Below, one piece after another: positions 48,862 to 58,955 of a stretch of DNA of 64,000 bases. The translations under genes and the position numbers were made by a program. The first letter of the stretch is position 1; every line of letters begins with the position of its first letter. The notes beneath the pieces are model-generated. The model was not told where the DNA came from. It made no database searches and saw only the letters and a list, made by a program, of their open reading frames with translations. This DNA comes from Orobanche coerulescens. Its lineage: Eukaryota > Streptophyta > Magnoliopsida > Lamiales > Orobanchaceae. The stretch covers positions 106,208,501 to 106,272,500 of the forward strand of contig CM065814.1 of the NCBI GenBank assembly GCA_033398695.1, read 5' to 3'.

Positions 48862-51800
48862 TGTAACACCCCAATCCACTCGTGGATATTACACGCCGTA
48901 GACCCTCTCCTAGATGATCTACCAGCCGATAACTAAAATCAAACATCTAAACATCGCCTTTAAGGCTAAAATGACTCAAGAGACCGACTTGGTCTTTCAA
49001 TAATAACATACAACTCATTCCCAACACATACCCACGCGGGGTCAAAATAAAATAAACTCCCGCATAACGGGAAAAGATACCGCAATGAAAAAGAAAATAC
49101 AATCGACCAATACGACATCAACGGAACCTCGTGTGATTAGTATCGCTCATCTTTCATCATCCTTCGCCGACTCGTGCTATGCTCCAAAACCCGAATGCAA
49201 AAATAGACATCCACCCCCGAATACTGGGGTTAGCAAACTCCACTGCTTTGCTAGTGCAAGTATAAATACAAAGACAGCCATACAAATCATACTCCAAGAA
49301 CATAGAAATCATGAATATACTTCCCGAGATAATTCACTTGATCAAAACAATTTAGATTACGAAAGATAAGAATAAAACCATTTTACAACTTACAAAACAT
49401 TTTACGATCTCGGAGTTTTTGAAAACGTTTGGGATTTAAGAATTTTCAAGCCTTTCAAATGCTTAGGGACATAGCCCAACAATCGCTTATTTCAAAATAC
49501 AAGTCCGATAGCGTATAACAGGCCCACGACCCAATTATAACATTCCAATCACAACACAGGGTCCACGACCCAAATCATCCACATCACATACTCGCAAGAA
49601 TACCCCGGTGGAAATTACACCGTATCCAACATTACCATGACAACAAATTTCTCACTCATCATACCACAGAGCTACAATGCACACAAGAACCACATGACTC
49701 ACGTACCCATACCAAATTATCACAACCAAGAGACAATTCATTCACAACACATTTATTAGTGCCATTCCAAATAAGTACGATACCATTTGAACCGCCATTC
49801 TAATCGACGAAATATGCGCCAAAGATCACAGCTTCCAACAAAACACTTCAAAGTTAACCTTGGTACGAGACTCACGGCCACCGTACTCTCGCAGAGCCCC
49901 GTCGGACATCCCCGGGTGGTTAACCATAGTTCGCGATACGAAACTCACGGCAACGTATCCCTAGAGGCCTCGTCAGACCGTCCCTAGGTGAACATACACA
50001 TATCATCCACAACGCCATGGGAAGCCATAATTCGAATACTAGAATATGCATACAAATGTTAGGTACTTCGCTAGAATGGCCACTATAGTCGACGACACTC
50101 ACCACTAATGTCACACAACCACAAGCAAATACCAATACCAATCAACACCAAGTGTCACAACCTCCTCACGAAGGAATAACAACTAATATCACACACATTA
50201 CGTTCTTACCGAACAAGTACACATAACATTACGTAATCCCCGGCAAAGGATTATGGTCTATTAAACTCACTCAAAGTGATCGTAGCATCTTTCAACATAC
50301 AAAACCAACACATATATTCCGAGAATACATATATTCACGAATTACAAGAATTATTGTTGAAAGACAACATTTATCGAGAACATACCGATCCCTTTTTACG
50401 TTCATTAAACATTGGATTTCGCATAAAACCATTTATCAATAATTATGCCTACGAAACATGAAATGTATGGACAAGATACTTGCCTCAAAATCGGTACGCA
50501 AGTATTCCGACGAACACGGCTCAACCGGAAAGCTTCGAAACGCCCAATGCTATCGAAACGGAAGACGCATTTAACGAAAGGGTTCAACGCGTTTCTTCGC
50601 AAGAAACACGACCCTAACATCATACAATCAATAAATCATCGACCATACGAGGAAGAATAATCGTAGAACGCCCGAAAACCCCTCTAAGACATTTTACCGG
50701 ACACCTTCAAGGCGTCGGTCAAGAACTCAACTCAAACAACGAATCGATACGATCCAACCATGGAATAACAAGGGAAATGATATAATACATCTAAATAATC
50801 ATCAATCCATCAACAAAACGGAAAGAATCGGACAAAACCCCAAAATCCCCAATTATCCAAAAAGGTAGGGTTTCAAGAGATATTACCTTGAGTGATTCAG
50901 GTGTTAAGATCCGTAGAACACGCGTTAGATTGATTATCCGAGCCTCACAACCGAAAGGAAATGATGAAAATCGACCCCCGGATGAAGAATTCTCTCTCCC
51001 TCTATATCTCTCTCTCGCGACGCCGTGCAAAATGGGGAAGGAAATGAGCAGTTCGCTCAAAACGACACATTTATAGTGTAACACAGCAGACCCTATCGGC
51101 CGGCCTATCGGCCGATAGGCCCAACCGATAGCCATACGGAATGCCGGCAGTAGGGTCTATCGACCCCCCTATCGGCCGAAAGGCTCCTGGAAGTGCTCGG
51201 CCAAAACTAAAACGACCATAACTCTCTCGTCCGGACTCCGATTGACTCACCGTTTGAACCATTGGAAAGCTAACTCGATGTTCTATAATATTGCAAAGAT
51301 TTATAATTTTTGGAGTTACCAAAAATTAATGATGATCTAACAAAGACGAACTCATACTTAGAAAAGTCGTTTAGTAATCCCGAATTCAACAAAACGACAC
51401 GAAACCCGAGCTCAATACGAACCGAAGATACGGTTACGAGGTACTCACGAAGACGAATCTAAGAGCTAGTAGAACACACGATTTCGACCACCCAAGGCTC
51501 GAAATTCGACAACGGAAGGTAATTACCCCAAACTTTGGGAAATTACGAAAATGGCCCAACCGCCCGAAAATCACCATACGACAACGAATAATCAAACCAA
51601 AGCTCACAACACGCCTAACAAAGTTAAACGGACTTATGCGGAAACTCAAACAACAGCTTTCGGACGAGATTCGCAAGAATCGAACTCAAGTGCGGAAAAG
51701 TCGCTAAAAGCACGTAACTCAACGAAACGATACCGAAACGAACTCGGATGTCAAAAAGTGTAGAATTAATCATTCTCAGAATGACGAAACGGTCATGAGC

Positions 51801-51868
51801 GAGTCGTCAAAACGGACTCCGACCGAAAAAAAAAGAATTACCGGAAATCGAAAATTGCGGATATTACA
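48862..51868 (-). repeat. Right LTR (5' LTR) of the LARD-like element
   Basis: Copy of 43542-46553 with the same ends. The differences are mostly short indels and clustered substitutions in GC-rich words, for example near 48900-49220. Confidence 0.93.
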
Positions 51869-51873
51869 TTATC

Positions 51874-53130
51874 GAATTGCCGTTCGTAGGCAAATCGAAA
51901 TGTTCAATCATTCACTATATCATTGTATCGATTGACCGTTCTAAGGCAATCGAGGTATTCAATCATTCATCATATCGTTCATATCGATTAGCCATTATAA
52001 GGAAATCGAAGCGCTCAAGCATTCATGGAATCATCCGCTGCATCATTGTCATCGGTTAGCCGTTCTAAGGCAATCGAGGTGTTGAGTTGGGACTGTCGAG
52101 GATGGTGCCGCCGACTCAAGACATGATACCATCCCTAATTGTGATACGGCTTTCATGCCGTGGCTTCGGCCCTAATTGTGATACGGCTTTCATGCCGTGG
52201 CTTCGGCCCTAATTGTGATACGGCTTTCATGCCGTGGCTTCGGCCCTAATTGTGATACGGCTTTCATGCCGTGGCTTTGGCCCTAATTGTGATACGGCTT
52301 TCATGCCGTGGCTTCGGCCCTAATTATGATACGGCTTTCATGCCGTGGCTTCGGCCCTAATCAATAAACTGGTCAATGCTTCGGCTTCATGTGATTGTGA
52401 TATTTGACGCTTACTGAGTGTTTTTTTAGGCCTTGTGATTGTCTTGTTAATTTCATTGGAGCCTCCGAGCATTGTGATTCATATTTAACTCGCTCGGTTT
52501 GGTTCATGTCGTAATTCATTGTGGTATTCTCGTGATTATGATTCGCTTGGGCACTTATGTTCTAACCTCGTCAATGTATTAATAGTATGCCGTGGGCATA
52601 GTGTTCCACGAATGCTCGATTCTTACCTTGGTTTGTGAGCATCTCGTATTATTATCATCATTATACCGTTTCAATCTGCCTTTGGATGCATATCATGTTA
52701 TACATGTATTTGATGTTCATTATCTGGATGACTGACCCCGTGGGGGCGGAACATGTTTTAATGTTTTAGGTGCTTGCGAGGAGAGAGTTGAGGCACATGG
52801 GCATGACGATGGCGACGAGGCATACGAGCGATACTAGTCCGAGTTGTTCATTGTTGGTCAGTCAGTTGGAGTTTACTCCAGTCTTGTCAGTTGTTGTCGT
52901 GTTGTATTACCCGAACAGATGTTTGTGGATGTTGTTGTATGTCATTTTGGCCATGTAGGCCACTTTTGTCGTTGAAATTCCTTATCGGAATATTGTGTCG
53001 GATATCATGGTAGGGACTATGATTTTCCCTTGTTGTTTAATTTAATGTATTTTAGTCATGTTCACCTGGTGGATCTCCTGGCGTGGGGTCCACGGCACTG
53101 TAATAACCCAATAGGATTGGGGGTGTTACA
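51874..53130 (+). repeat. 3' LTR of the gag-only element, second part
   Basis: Continues from the 43541 break: collinear with about 37605-38876, including the ~60-bp and 37-bp repeats, and ends GGGGGTGTTACA followed by the TCTCT duplication. Confidence 0.95.
52133..52361. repeat. Six-copy 37-bp tandem repeat (3' LTR)
   Basis: Same unit and copy number as 37866-38094. Different units carry the substitutions (TTTGG in unit 4, TTATG in unit 6). Confidence 0.97.
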
Positions 53131-53468
53131 TCTCTCTCTCGGTCGCTCCTCCACTGTCCCTAATCGTTTTTTTTTAATTTTAGGGTTTGTGTACCCTAAA
53201 GCTAAAATCCCCAGGTCGCTCGCCCCAGGTTTCTTCATCTTCACAGCCCGAGTCGCTCTCACCCGTTTCATCTTCCCCAATCGGTCACTGCCAGGCCAAT
53301 CCCCAGGACCCCAGGTGTTGTCTTTCCATTTTTTTTCCTTTCAAGCAAATTTTTTCTTTTACTTCTTGGTATTATTTGCTAATTTACTTGGTATTACTTG
53401 GTATTATTTTTTTATTTGCTTGGTATTACTTGGTATTTTTGCTTAATTGTTTGATTACTTGTTGAAAA

Positions 53469-53753
53469 ATGTTTCCTAGATCACAACCATCCGGAGCTCA
53501 AAATCGAAAAAGAAAGAAAAAACAACAAGAAATTGCCCAATCTTTACATGAATCATTAAATAGATTTTTTGTTAGACAAGAAAAACTCATTGAAAATCCT
53601 AATGACAATATGGAAAATCGTGTTGACGAAGAACTTATTGGTGATCCTAATGACAATGTGGAAAATCTTGTTGATGAAGAACTTGTTGGTGATCTCAATT
53701 CTAATGATTTTGTGGAAAATCTTGTTGATGAAGAAGTTGTTCGTTTTAGGTGA
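53469..53753 (+). pseudogene. N-terminal remnant of a hAT transposase
   Basis: A 94-codon frame starts MFPRSQPSGAQNRKRKKKQQ, then SLNRFFVRQEK. This resembles the N-terminus of plant zinc-finger (TTF/ZMYM-like) hAT transposases, where a basic S-G-A-Q-x-R-K-K segment precedes 'G.L.KFF'. It then holds an acidic three-fold repeat of DPNDNxENxVDEEL. The frame ends at 53753 and the right terminus follows 200 bp later, so the zinc finger, DDE core and dimerisation domain are deleted. The acidic repeat is not something I recall in the family. Confidence 0.7.
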
Positions 53754-53953
53754 TATTATGTTTGATTTGTTTTTCGGGATTTTGGTTTATGACATTGTAA
53801 CCTTTCTTTTTAATAATAATCGGCATGGGGATGAGCCGCCTAGCTTGACTAGGTTCCAAACCCCTTCAAAAAATTGTGTTATTAGTTTCTTAAATTAAGT
53901 GGCATATTTTTCGCCCTTCGCCCAGGGCATCCGAAACTATTGGACCGGCCTTG

Positions 53954-54228
53954 TGCATCTTCTTACTAATAAGCTAGTCAATAAGGCTTTAATTTTCTAA
54001 TGTGAGATGACTTTTCATGCCCACTTTAACCCTTCACAATTTGAATGAAATAACCAAGTTTAATCATTTATTTCTCACTCACTGAAAATCAATTTTGATA
54101 AAAATAAAATCCTCTCTGTACGAAACGTGGATTCATAATTTAATATTTAATTCCTAAGAATTAAATATTTATCATTAAATTAGTTTAAATTGAGTCAAAA
54201 CTCATATTTCCTAAAAGCTAATTTCCAA
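53954..54228 (-). repeat. Copia LTR fragment right of the hAT (U3 part)
   Basis: Begins with the hAT target duplication TGCATCTT and matches 31937-32211 and 55085-55358. On the minus strand it follows directly on a copia R/U5 end at about 54229. Confidence 0.8.
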
Positions 54229-55358
54229 TATCTACTAGAGGGGATTTGCATAGTTAACGGTGTTACGTACATTAGGAACATGGGGTTGTGGACGTAACAT
54301 GCATCTATCCATATACAAGGGAGGCTACAGAGAACCTTCAAGTGATGGAAACTGGGCATGAAAAGCAAGAAGGAAATATACTTCAATATGTTGTGTTCTT
54401 GTGTTTCGTGCTATGTTGTTTTGTATGTAATGAAATGCATAAGACCCCTTTTTATAGGATCTAAAACCACTCCATCAGGTGGGAAGTTACTGCATATTGT
54501 GCCATTAATTCTTTTTAATCCTTCAGCTAAAACATTACCTCCATAAATAATCTCATTTAATTCGGAAGTTACACTATGGAGTGTGAAAAGTCATATTCGA
54601 GAAGCTAGGTTCTCAACCTGACTTATTTCAGCTGAGTCAAAATATCAGTTAGGTTCTCAACCTGGTTTATTTCATCTCGGTTCAAATATCATGTAGGTTC
54701 TCAACCTGGCTTATTTCAGCTACGTTCAACTATCAGATGAGTTCTCAACCTGGGTTCAAATATCAGCTGGATTCTGAACGTGTTTTATATCAGCTGGATT
54801 CTCAATCAGCTTAGTACAACCAGTTGGGTTCTCAATCAGCTAAGTACAATCAGCTGGGTTCTCAACCTAGCTGGTGACATTGGACTTGGCTGCAAAAAAT
54901 TAATATAGTAACCAAGCTCCCAAGCCATAAGGCCCAAGTCGCCCAAGTCCAGCCCACGTCCAATTGCCCAGAACCAAGAACAAGCCCGAGTTCAAGCCGA
55001 CGGGCGGGCGATGGCGGTGGCGCGCCCGTGGGCTTTGCATCGTTGGCCCACTGGTTATACTACTAGTTTGTTGAACTACCTATGCATCTTCTTACTAATA
55101 AGCCAGTCAAGACGGCTTTAATTTTCCAATGTGGGATGACTTTTCTTTCCCACTTTAACTCTTCACCATTTCAATTAAATGACCAACTTTAATCGTTTAT
55201 TTCTCACTCACCGAGAATCAATTTTGAGAAAAATAAAATCCCACCTTCCTCGAAGCGTAGATTCACAGATTAATATTTAATTCCAAAGAATTAAATAGTA
55301 TTATTAAATTGGTTTAGATTGAGTCAAAACTAATTTTTCCTAAAAGCAATTTCCAACA
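54229..55358 (-). repeat. Apparently full-length copia LTR (copy C)
   Basis: On the minus strand it starts TGTTGGAAATTGC (55358), holds the ~45-bp U3 repeats (54605-54870), a CCTATAAAAAGGGGTC promoter box near 54445-54460, then R/U5 to about 54229. It joins a second LTR start (TTGGAAATTAGC) there without any internal sequence. Confidence 0.7.
54445..54460 (-). promoter_or_regulatory. TATA box of the copia LTR
   Basis: The minus strand reads CCTATAAAAAGGGGTC. The homologous copy at about 13740 reads CCTATAAAAAGGAGTC, so it is conserved between copies. Confidence 0.65.
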
Positions 55359-55433
55359 TGTTATGCATTTTTTCCTCCTTTCCCTCTTTCCACCTCTTGC
55401 CCAAGGAACCCCCAGAGCACCCCCAACTAATTT

Positions 55434-55451
55434 TTCATATCCTATATTGTT
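55434..55451. other. Left 18-bp target duplication of an unclassified insertion
   Basis: TTCATATCCTATATTGTT, repeated exactly at 57207-57224. The length suits target-primed reverse transcription rather than LTR or DNA transposition. Confidence 0.85.
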
Positions 55452-57206
55452 TTTTTTTTTTAAAAAAAAAAACGGATATATTATAGCACAAAGATGATAG
55501 GGGGGCCTATTCCCTTACATAGCCGATATTTTTCTGGGGGGCCAAATCCCAAACATAGCCCGAAAATAAAACAAGCTAACTAAGAACTAGAAAGCAAGTA
55601 AATTTTTATTCACACGAAAAATGGTACAAACAAATATCTTCAGCTGAGTGTCTGGTTCGAGCCTGAATATTTGTTGAACTGCACCATGAGCCGTGTAAGA
55701 ATTAGGTACTTTAACGACATACCTAGGTCAAGTTTGAGCGCCAACTGAGTGTCAAGCCTTGGTTCAGAGCCAAAAATGAGTTCGGCAAATCGCCAATAGC
55801 CATCATCAATGAGTCTGCAGCGCCAGCTATAGCATCTTGGAATATGCAGATACGAACGGACCATATCAAAAGCCAAATAAAGGTCTAACAAAATCCCCCA
55901 TCCAAACCTACTTCCTCATTACTGCAATGCGTATTGGCAAACCGACTCCACGCGCCCAAACGTAGAGTATAACTAATGACCGCATTTCTTCATGATTCTT
56001 CGATTTCTCAGGGTTCATTCAAAATTCCCAATCCAACTATTGAGTAGGAGCCATCCGTCATGATCCTTAGCGAGAGTTTGAGCATCTTGGAATATGCAGA
56101 TAAGAAAGGACAATATCAAAAGCCAAATAAGGTCTAATAAAATCCGCCACAAATACCTACTTCCTCATTACTGCAATGCGTATATACAAACCAAATCAAC
56201 GCTCCCCAACGTAGAGTATAACCAATCACCGCATTTCTTCATGATTCTTCGATATTCAAGGTTTCATTCAAAATTCCCAATCCAGCAATTAAACATGACC
56301 CCTCCGTCTTTGATCCGGAGCGAAAGCAAGTGCATCTAAAATGCAGATACGACAGGACTCCTTCAAGAGCCAGATACAGGTCACACAAAGTCGGCCATAA
56401 ACACCTACTTCCTCACTACTGCAATGAGCAAATGTGAACCACCCTAGCGCCCCTCATACGCATGGTAGAACAAATATGCACCACATCTTCGTGATTCTTC
56501 GATATTCAAGGTTTCTTTCGAGGAACCCAATCCAACCATTTACAGAAAGCCAACCATCGCATAACCTTACGAGCAGTTATAGAGTAGGCTGAAAACAAGT
56601 CCTAAAACAAAACCCAAGCACCTACTAAGACACTTCTCAAATTCAGGGCCCGCACCAACCCAATGCCGGCCGTACACTGGGAAGGGCCATTCTGTCATCT
56701 GCCTCGCGGCCTTCGATATCACTGAGAAGAATTTCTGGACCCGATTCAGCCACTAACAAGAACCAGAGCCATTTTGGATATGACAGGAGTAAACGTCTTG
56801 GAAACAACAAGCTCAAGCCGAGAGCCAAATGGAGATCTAAAAAACACAACCACCAACACCTACTACATCACTACTGCAATGAGCACAGATGCACCAACCC
56901 AGCGCCCCCAAACGCAGGGTAAGATTCTCATGTAACACATATCTTCATGAATTTTCAATATTCGAGAAAGCGATTGAAGACCCATCCAGCCATAAACCGA
57001 AGCCAGTCGCCAAGTCTTTAATAGTAACCATAGCAAGGCCGGCAGCAATTCCAACCCTGCCCGAAGGGCAGTTCGATTGGGTCGTTTATTGTTATGACCA
57101 ATCTCCCCACCCCCGAGGCCGTTTCAAGACATGCCTAGGTCTATTTGGGCCGTTTCAAGACTTGCCCAGGTCCCTATGGGCCTTTTAAAGGTCCTGCCCA
57201 GGACCA
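55452..57206 (-). mobile_element. Unclassified non-LTR-type insertion, about 1.75 kb
   Basis: It is flanked by an exact 18-bp direct repeat. The left edge is a run of T followed by a run of A, so on the minus strand the insertion ends in a poly(A)-like tail. Short minus-strand frames (56849-56643 and 57054-56863) show no RT or endonuclease motifs. Internally there is a degenerate ~248-bp repeat. It could be a truncated LINE 5' part, a SINE-like or other retroposed non-coding RNA, or a processed transcript. I do not recognise the family. Confidence 0.7.
55831..56890. repeat. Degenerate ~248-bp tandem repeats
   Basis: Shared anchors include GCATCTTGGAATATGCAGAT (55832, 56092, degenerate at 56332 and 56790) and CCTACTTCCTCATTACTGCA (ends near 55925, 56175, 56423 and 56876). 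Spacing is about 249, 248 and then 455 bp, the last spanning two decayed units. Confidence 0.8.
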
Positions 57207-57224
57207 TTCATATCCTATATTGTT

Positions 57225-58467
57225 GGCTTACAGTAGTATCATTTCATTTAGTGGACGGCACAGAGTTTCTACGAATCTGTTCTTTCTCTCTATTTTTAAG
57301 GTTGAAACCCAAAACCCTTATAATCTGTGATTTTTAGAGCATATTGTGTATTGAGGTGTTTTGAGCTTAATGATTATGTTGTACCCAAGTGGGTTATGGT
57401 TCAAGTAGGGATTTTTTGTTATTATTTCGAGCTAATGTTTTGTTGGACAAAATATTTGTGTTGAGATATTAAAAGATAATCGTGATGATTATGTTTTAGA
57501 TTTCTATTTCTATATGTATATAGGTTGGTTTTGATCGGTTTATTTTGAGAAGGAATAGTTGTTTTCGTCAACATGAGTTTGAGAAGTTGAGTTCGATTTT
57601 TGAACATATGTTGAGTTGAGTCAAGTTTATATGTTTTCTTGTGTTTAGTGATTGAGATGAGTACTTACGGTATTATATTGGTATAATCAAGGTTCGGAGG
57701 ACGGGGAATACATTTGACACAGTCGATCTTGTCTAGTGATTACTGTATGCATCTTCGGTGGAGGCAACTGCTACGCATTTTGTGCTAATATCATTTTATG
57801 TAAAGATTTATTCTTTATGTTGCTTTGATCATGGTGTGTATTGTAAAACTTCAATTCCCCAAGGGCTGTCACTGTGTTGTAAACCCTTCGAACAAATTTT
57901 ACCAGGCTAAATTATGGAATTAACAAAATCAAAACAGACCGACAAAGTCATTGACAACACAACAATTACATGAAGTAAGAAAATATTGAATAACTGAATC
58001 AAGTCGACAAGGCTTGTGGAGTGCTTCAATAGACTCAACGAGAGAATAACTATAGAGCTAATTCTCTACTACAACTATTGTGAGACTCCATATTTTTAAT
58101 TCGGTATAATTTTGAAATTCTTATTGTGTAATTTTTGTCGCTTTGTCAGATTAAGAGTTCCCTTATTCCATATTATCAGTTTCCATGTTGCTTACTTTTT
58201 ATACAGTCCCAATTTTTAATTCGTGATTGTGTTGATTTCGTACAGAATTGTTGAAATTATGACTGAGTTAGTATTTTCGGGGTTGTCGTGTTACAACCTA
58301 TCAATATTATTTTGGCATTTGAAGATTTTTGGGTTGTTGTCATGTAGTTTGTCTTTATTTTCAATTTCATACGGAGCGGGAATAACATTTCGAGTGGCCC
58401 CATGAATAGTTGGAAGATGCTGACCCAGTCAGCATCACACGGTGCACCATCCTATCTGGGTGTGCCA
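57225..58467. other. AT-rich sequence without a recognisable gene
   Basis: I see no coding or structural RNA signal. Its general look (poly-T runs, TTTTGGG words) is like the gypsy LTRs here. It joins 59303 onward across the Cassandra insertion. Confidence 0.5.
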
Positions 58468-58616
58468 TGTCACATCCCAAGACCGCTCCGCCGTAGCATG
58501 ATATAGTTCGCTCTGGGCACTCTTCTCTGAGCTGGCCCTCACCATAGCATGATATTGTCCGCTCTGGGCACTCTCCTCTCTGGCCCTCAGGGTTTTGTTT
58601 CTTGGAGCCCGCGAGT

Positions 58617-58713
58617 AGCTTCCAAGGAGGTCACCCATCTTGAGACTACTCTCGCCCGAGCATGCTTAACTTTGGAGTTCTGATGGGATCCGATGTATTA
58701 GTGCTAACAGAGA
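58617..58713 (-). ncRNA. 5S rRNA-like segment, inverted arm of Cassandra
   Basis: On the minus strand: GCACTAATACATCGGATCCC, then ATCAGAACTCCAAAGTTAAG, then GGGCGAGAGTAGTCTCAAGA, TGGGTGACCTCC. This matches the central and 3' parts of plant 5S rRNA, including the internal pol III control regions, more closely than the two forward copies. It lacks the 5' end and is part of an LTR, so I do not call it a functional rRNA gene. Confidence 0.85.
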
Positions 58714-58770
58714 GGGGGCGAAGGTGCCTTATATTTTAATGCCCGCCTCTAAATAGCATGAGGCCTTTTG

Positions 58771-58867
58771 GGAGCTAACTGGCTTCGGGGAGATGGGAAC
58801 TTCGAAGTTAAGCGTGCTCGAGCGAAAATAGTCTCAGGGTGGGAGACCTCCTGGAAAGGTGCTCGTG
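58771..58867 (+). ncRNA. 5S rRNA-like segment, forward copy 1 in the Cassandra LTR
   Basis: Contains GAAGTTAAGCGTGCTCGAGC, GTCTCAGGGTGGGAGACCTC and CTGGAAAGG. The upstream part has the Cassandra-specific ACTGGCTTCGGGGAGATGGG in place of true 5S sequence. Confidence 0.8.
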
Positions 58868-58955
58868 GAGCGGTCTTGGGATGTGACAATATCATAGAAG
58901 AGTGCCCAAAGCAGATAATATCATGCTATGGTGGAGCGGTCTTGGGATGTGACAA

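Larger units (their letters stand above)
43542..51868 (-). mobile_element. Non-coding gypsy-like LTR element (LARD-like) inside the 3' LTR
   Basis: LTRs 43542-46553 (3,012 bp) and 48862-51868 (3,007 bp) start TGTAACACC and end GGATATTACA. Perfect target duplication TTATC (43537-43541, 51869-51873). The internal region is 2,308 bp. The primer site at right and polypurine tract at left show minus-strand orientation. No gag or pol similarity is visible, so it matches the definition of a large retrotransposon derivative. The LTRs differ mainly by small indels. Confidence 0.93.
35922..53130 (+). mobile_element. Chromovirus-like Ty3/gypsy element with gag only (pol absent), 3' LTR interrupted
   Basis: The 5' LTR is 35922-38876 (2,955 bp). 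The 3' LTR is 41858-43541 plus 51874-53130 (2,941 bp once the inner insertion is removed). Ends are TGTAATACC and GGTGTTACA. Target duplication TCTCT (35917-35921 and 53131-53135), though this lies in a CT-rich tract. The order is primer site for tRNA-Met, leader, gag with zinc knuckles, polypurine tract. The internal region is only 2.98 kb and has no protease, RT, RNase H or integrase. Long LTRs plus this gag suit the Tekay/Del branch. Confidence 0.95.
35707..53953. mobile_element. hAT DNA transposon, deletion derivative, carrying nested retrotransposons
   Basis: The inverted ends are CAGGGCCGGCCC at left and GGACCGGCCTTG at right (10 of 12 complementary). Perfect 8-bp duplication TGCATCTT. 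A second complementary block, CCGCCCAGGGC against CGCCCAGGGC, lies just inside. Without the nested gypsy element (35922-53130) and its extra TSD copy it is about 1.03 kb. It holds only a short N-terminal transposase piece near the right end, so it cannot move itself. It landed in already rearranged copia DNA. Confidence 0.93.

Noticed and set aside
44969..50660. Pairs of identical short frames (for example 44969/50276 and 45138/50445)
   Set aside because: They are duplicated only because they lie in the two LTRs of the LARD-like element; no protein motif is present.
36133..51322. Repeated open frames starting MVTPKI(L/I)NLCNIIEHRVSF on both strands (36133, 42069, 46012, 51322)
   Set aside because: They overlie a shared LTR module rather than a protein gene. 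The frames end inside LTR DNA, and the similarity exists because the DNA module is repeated.
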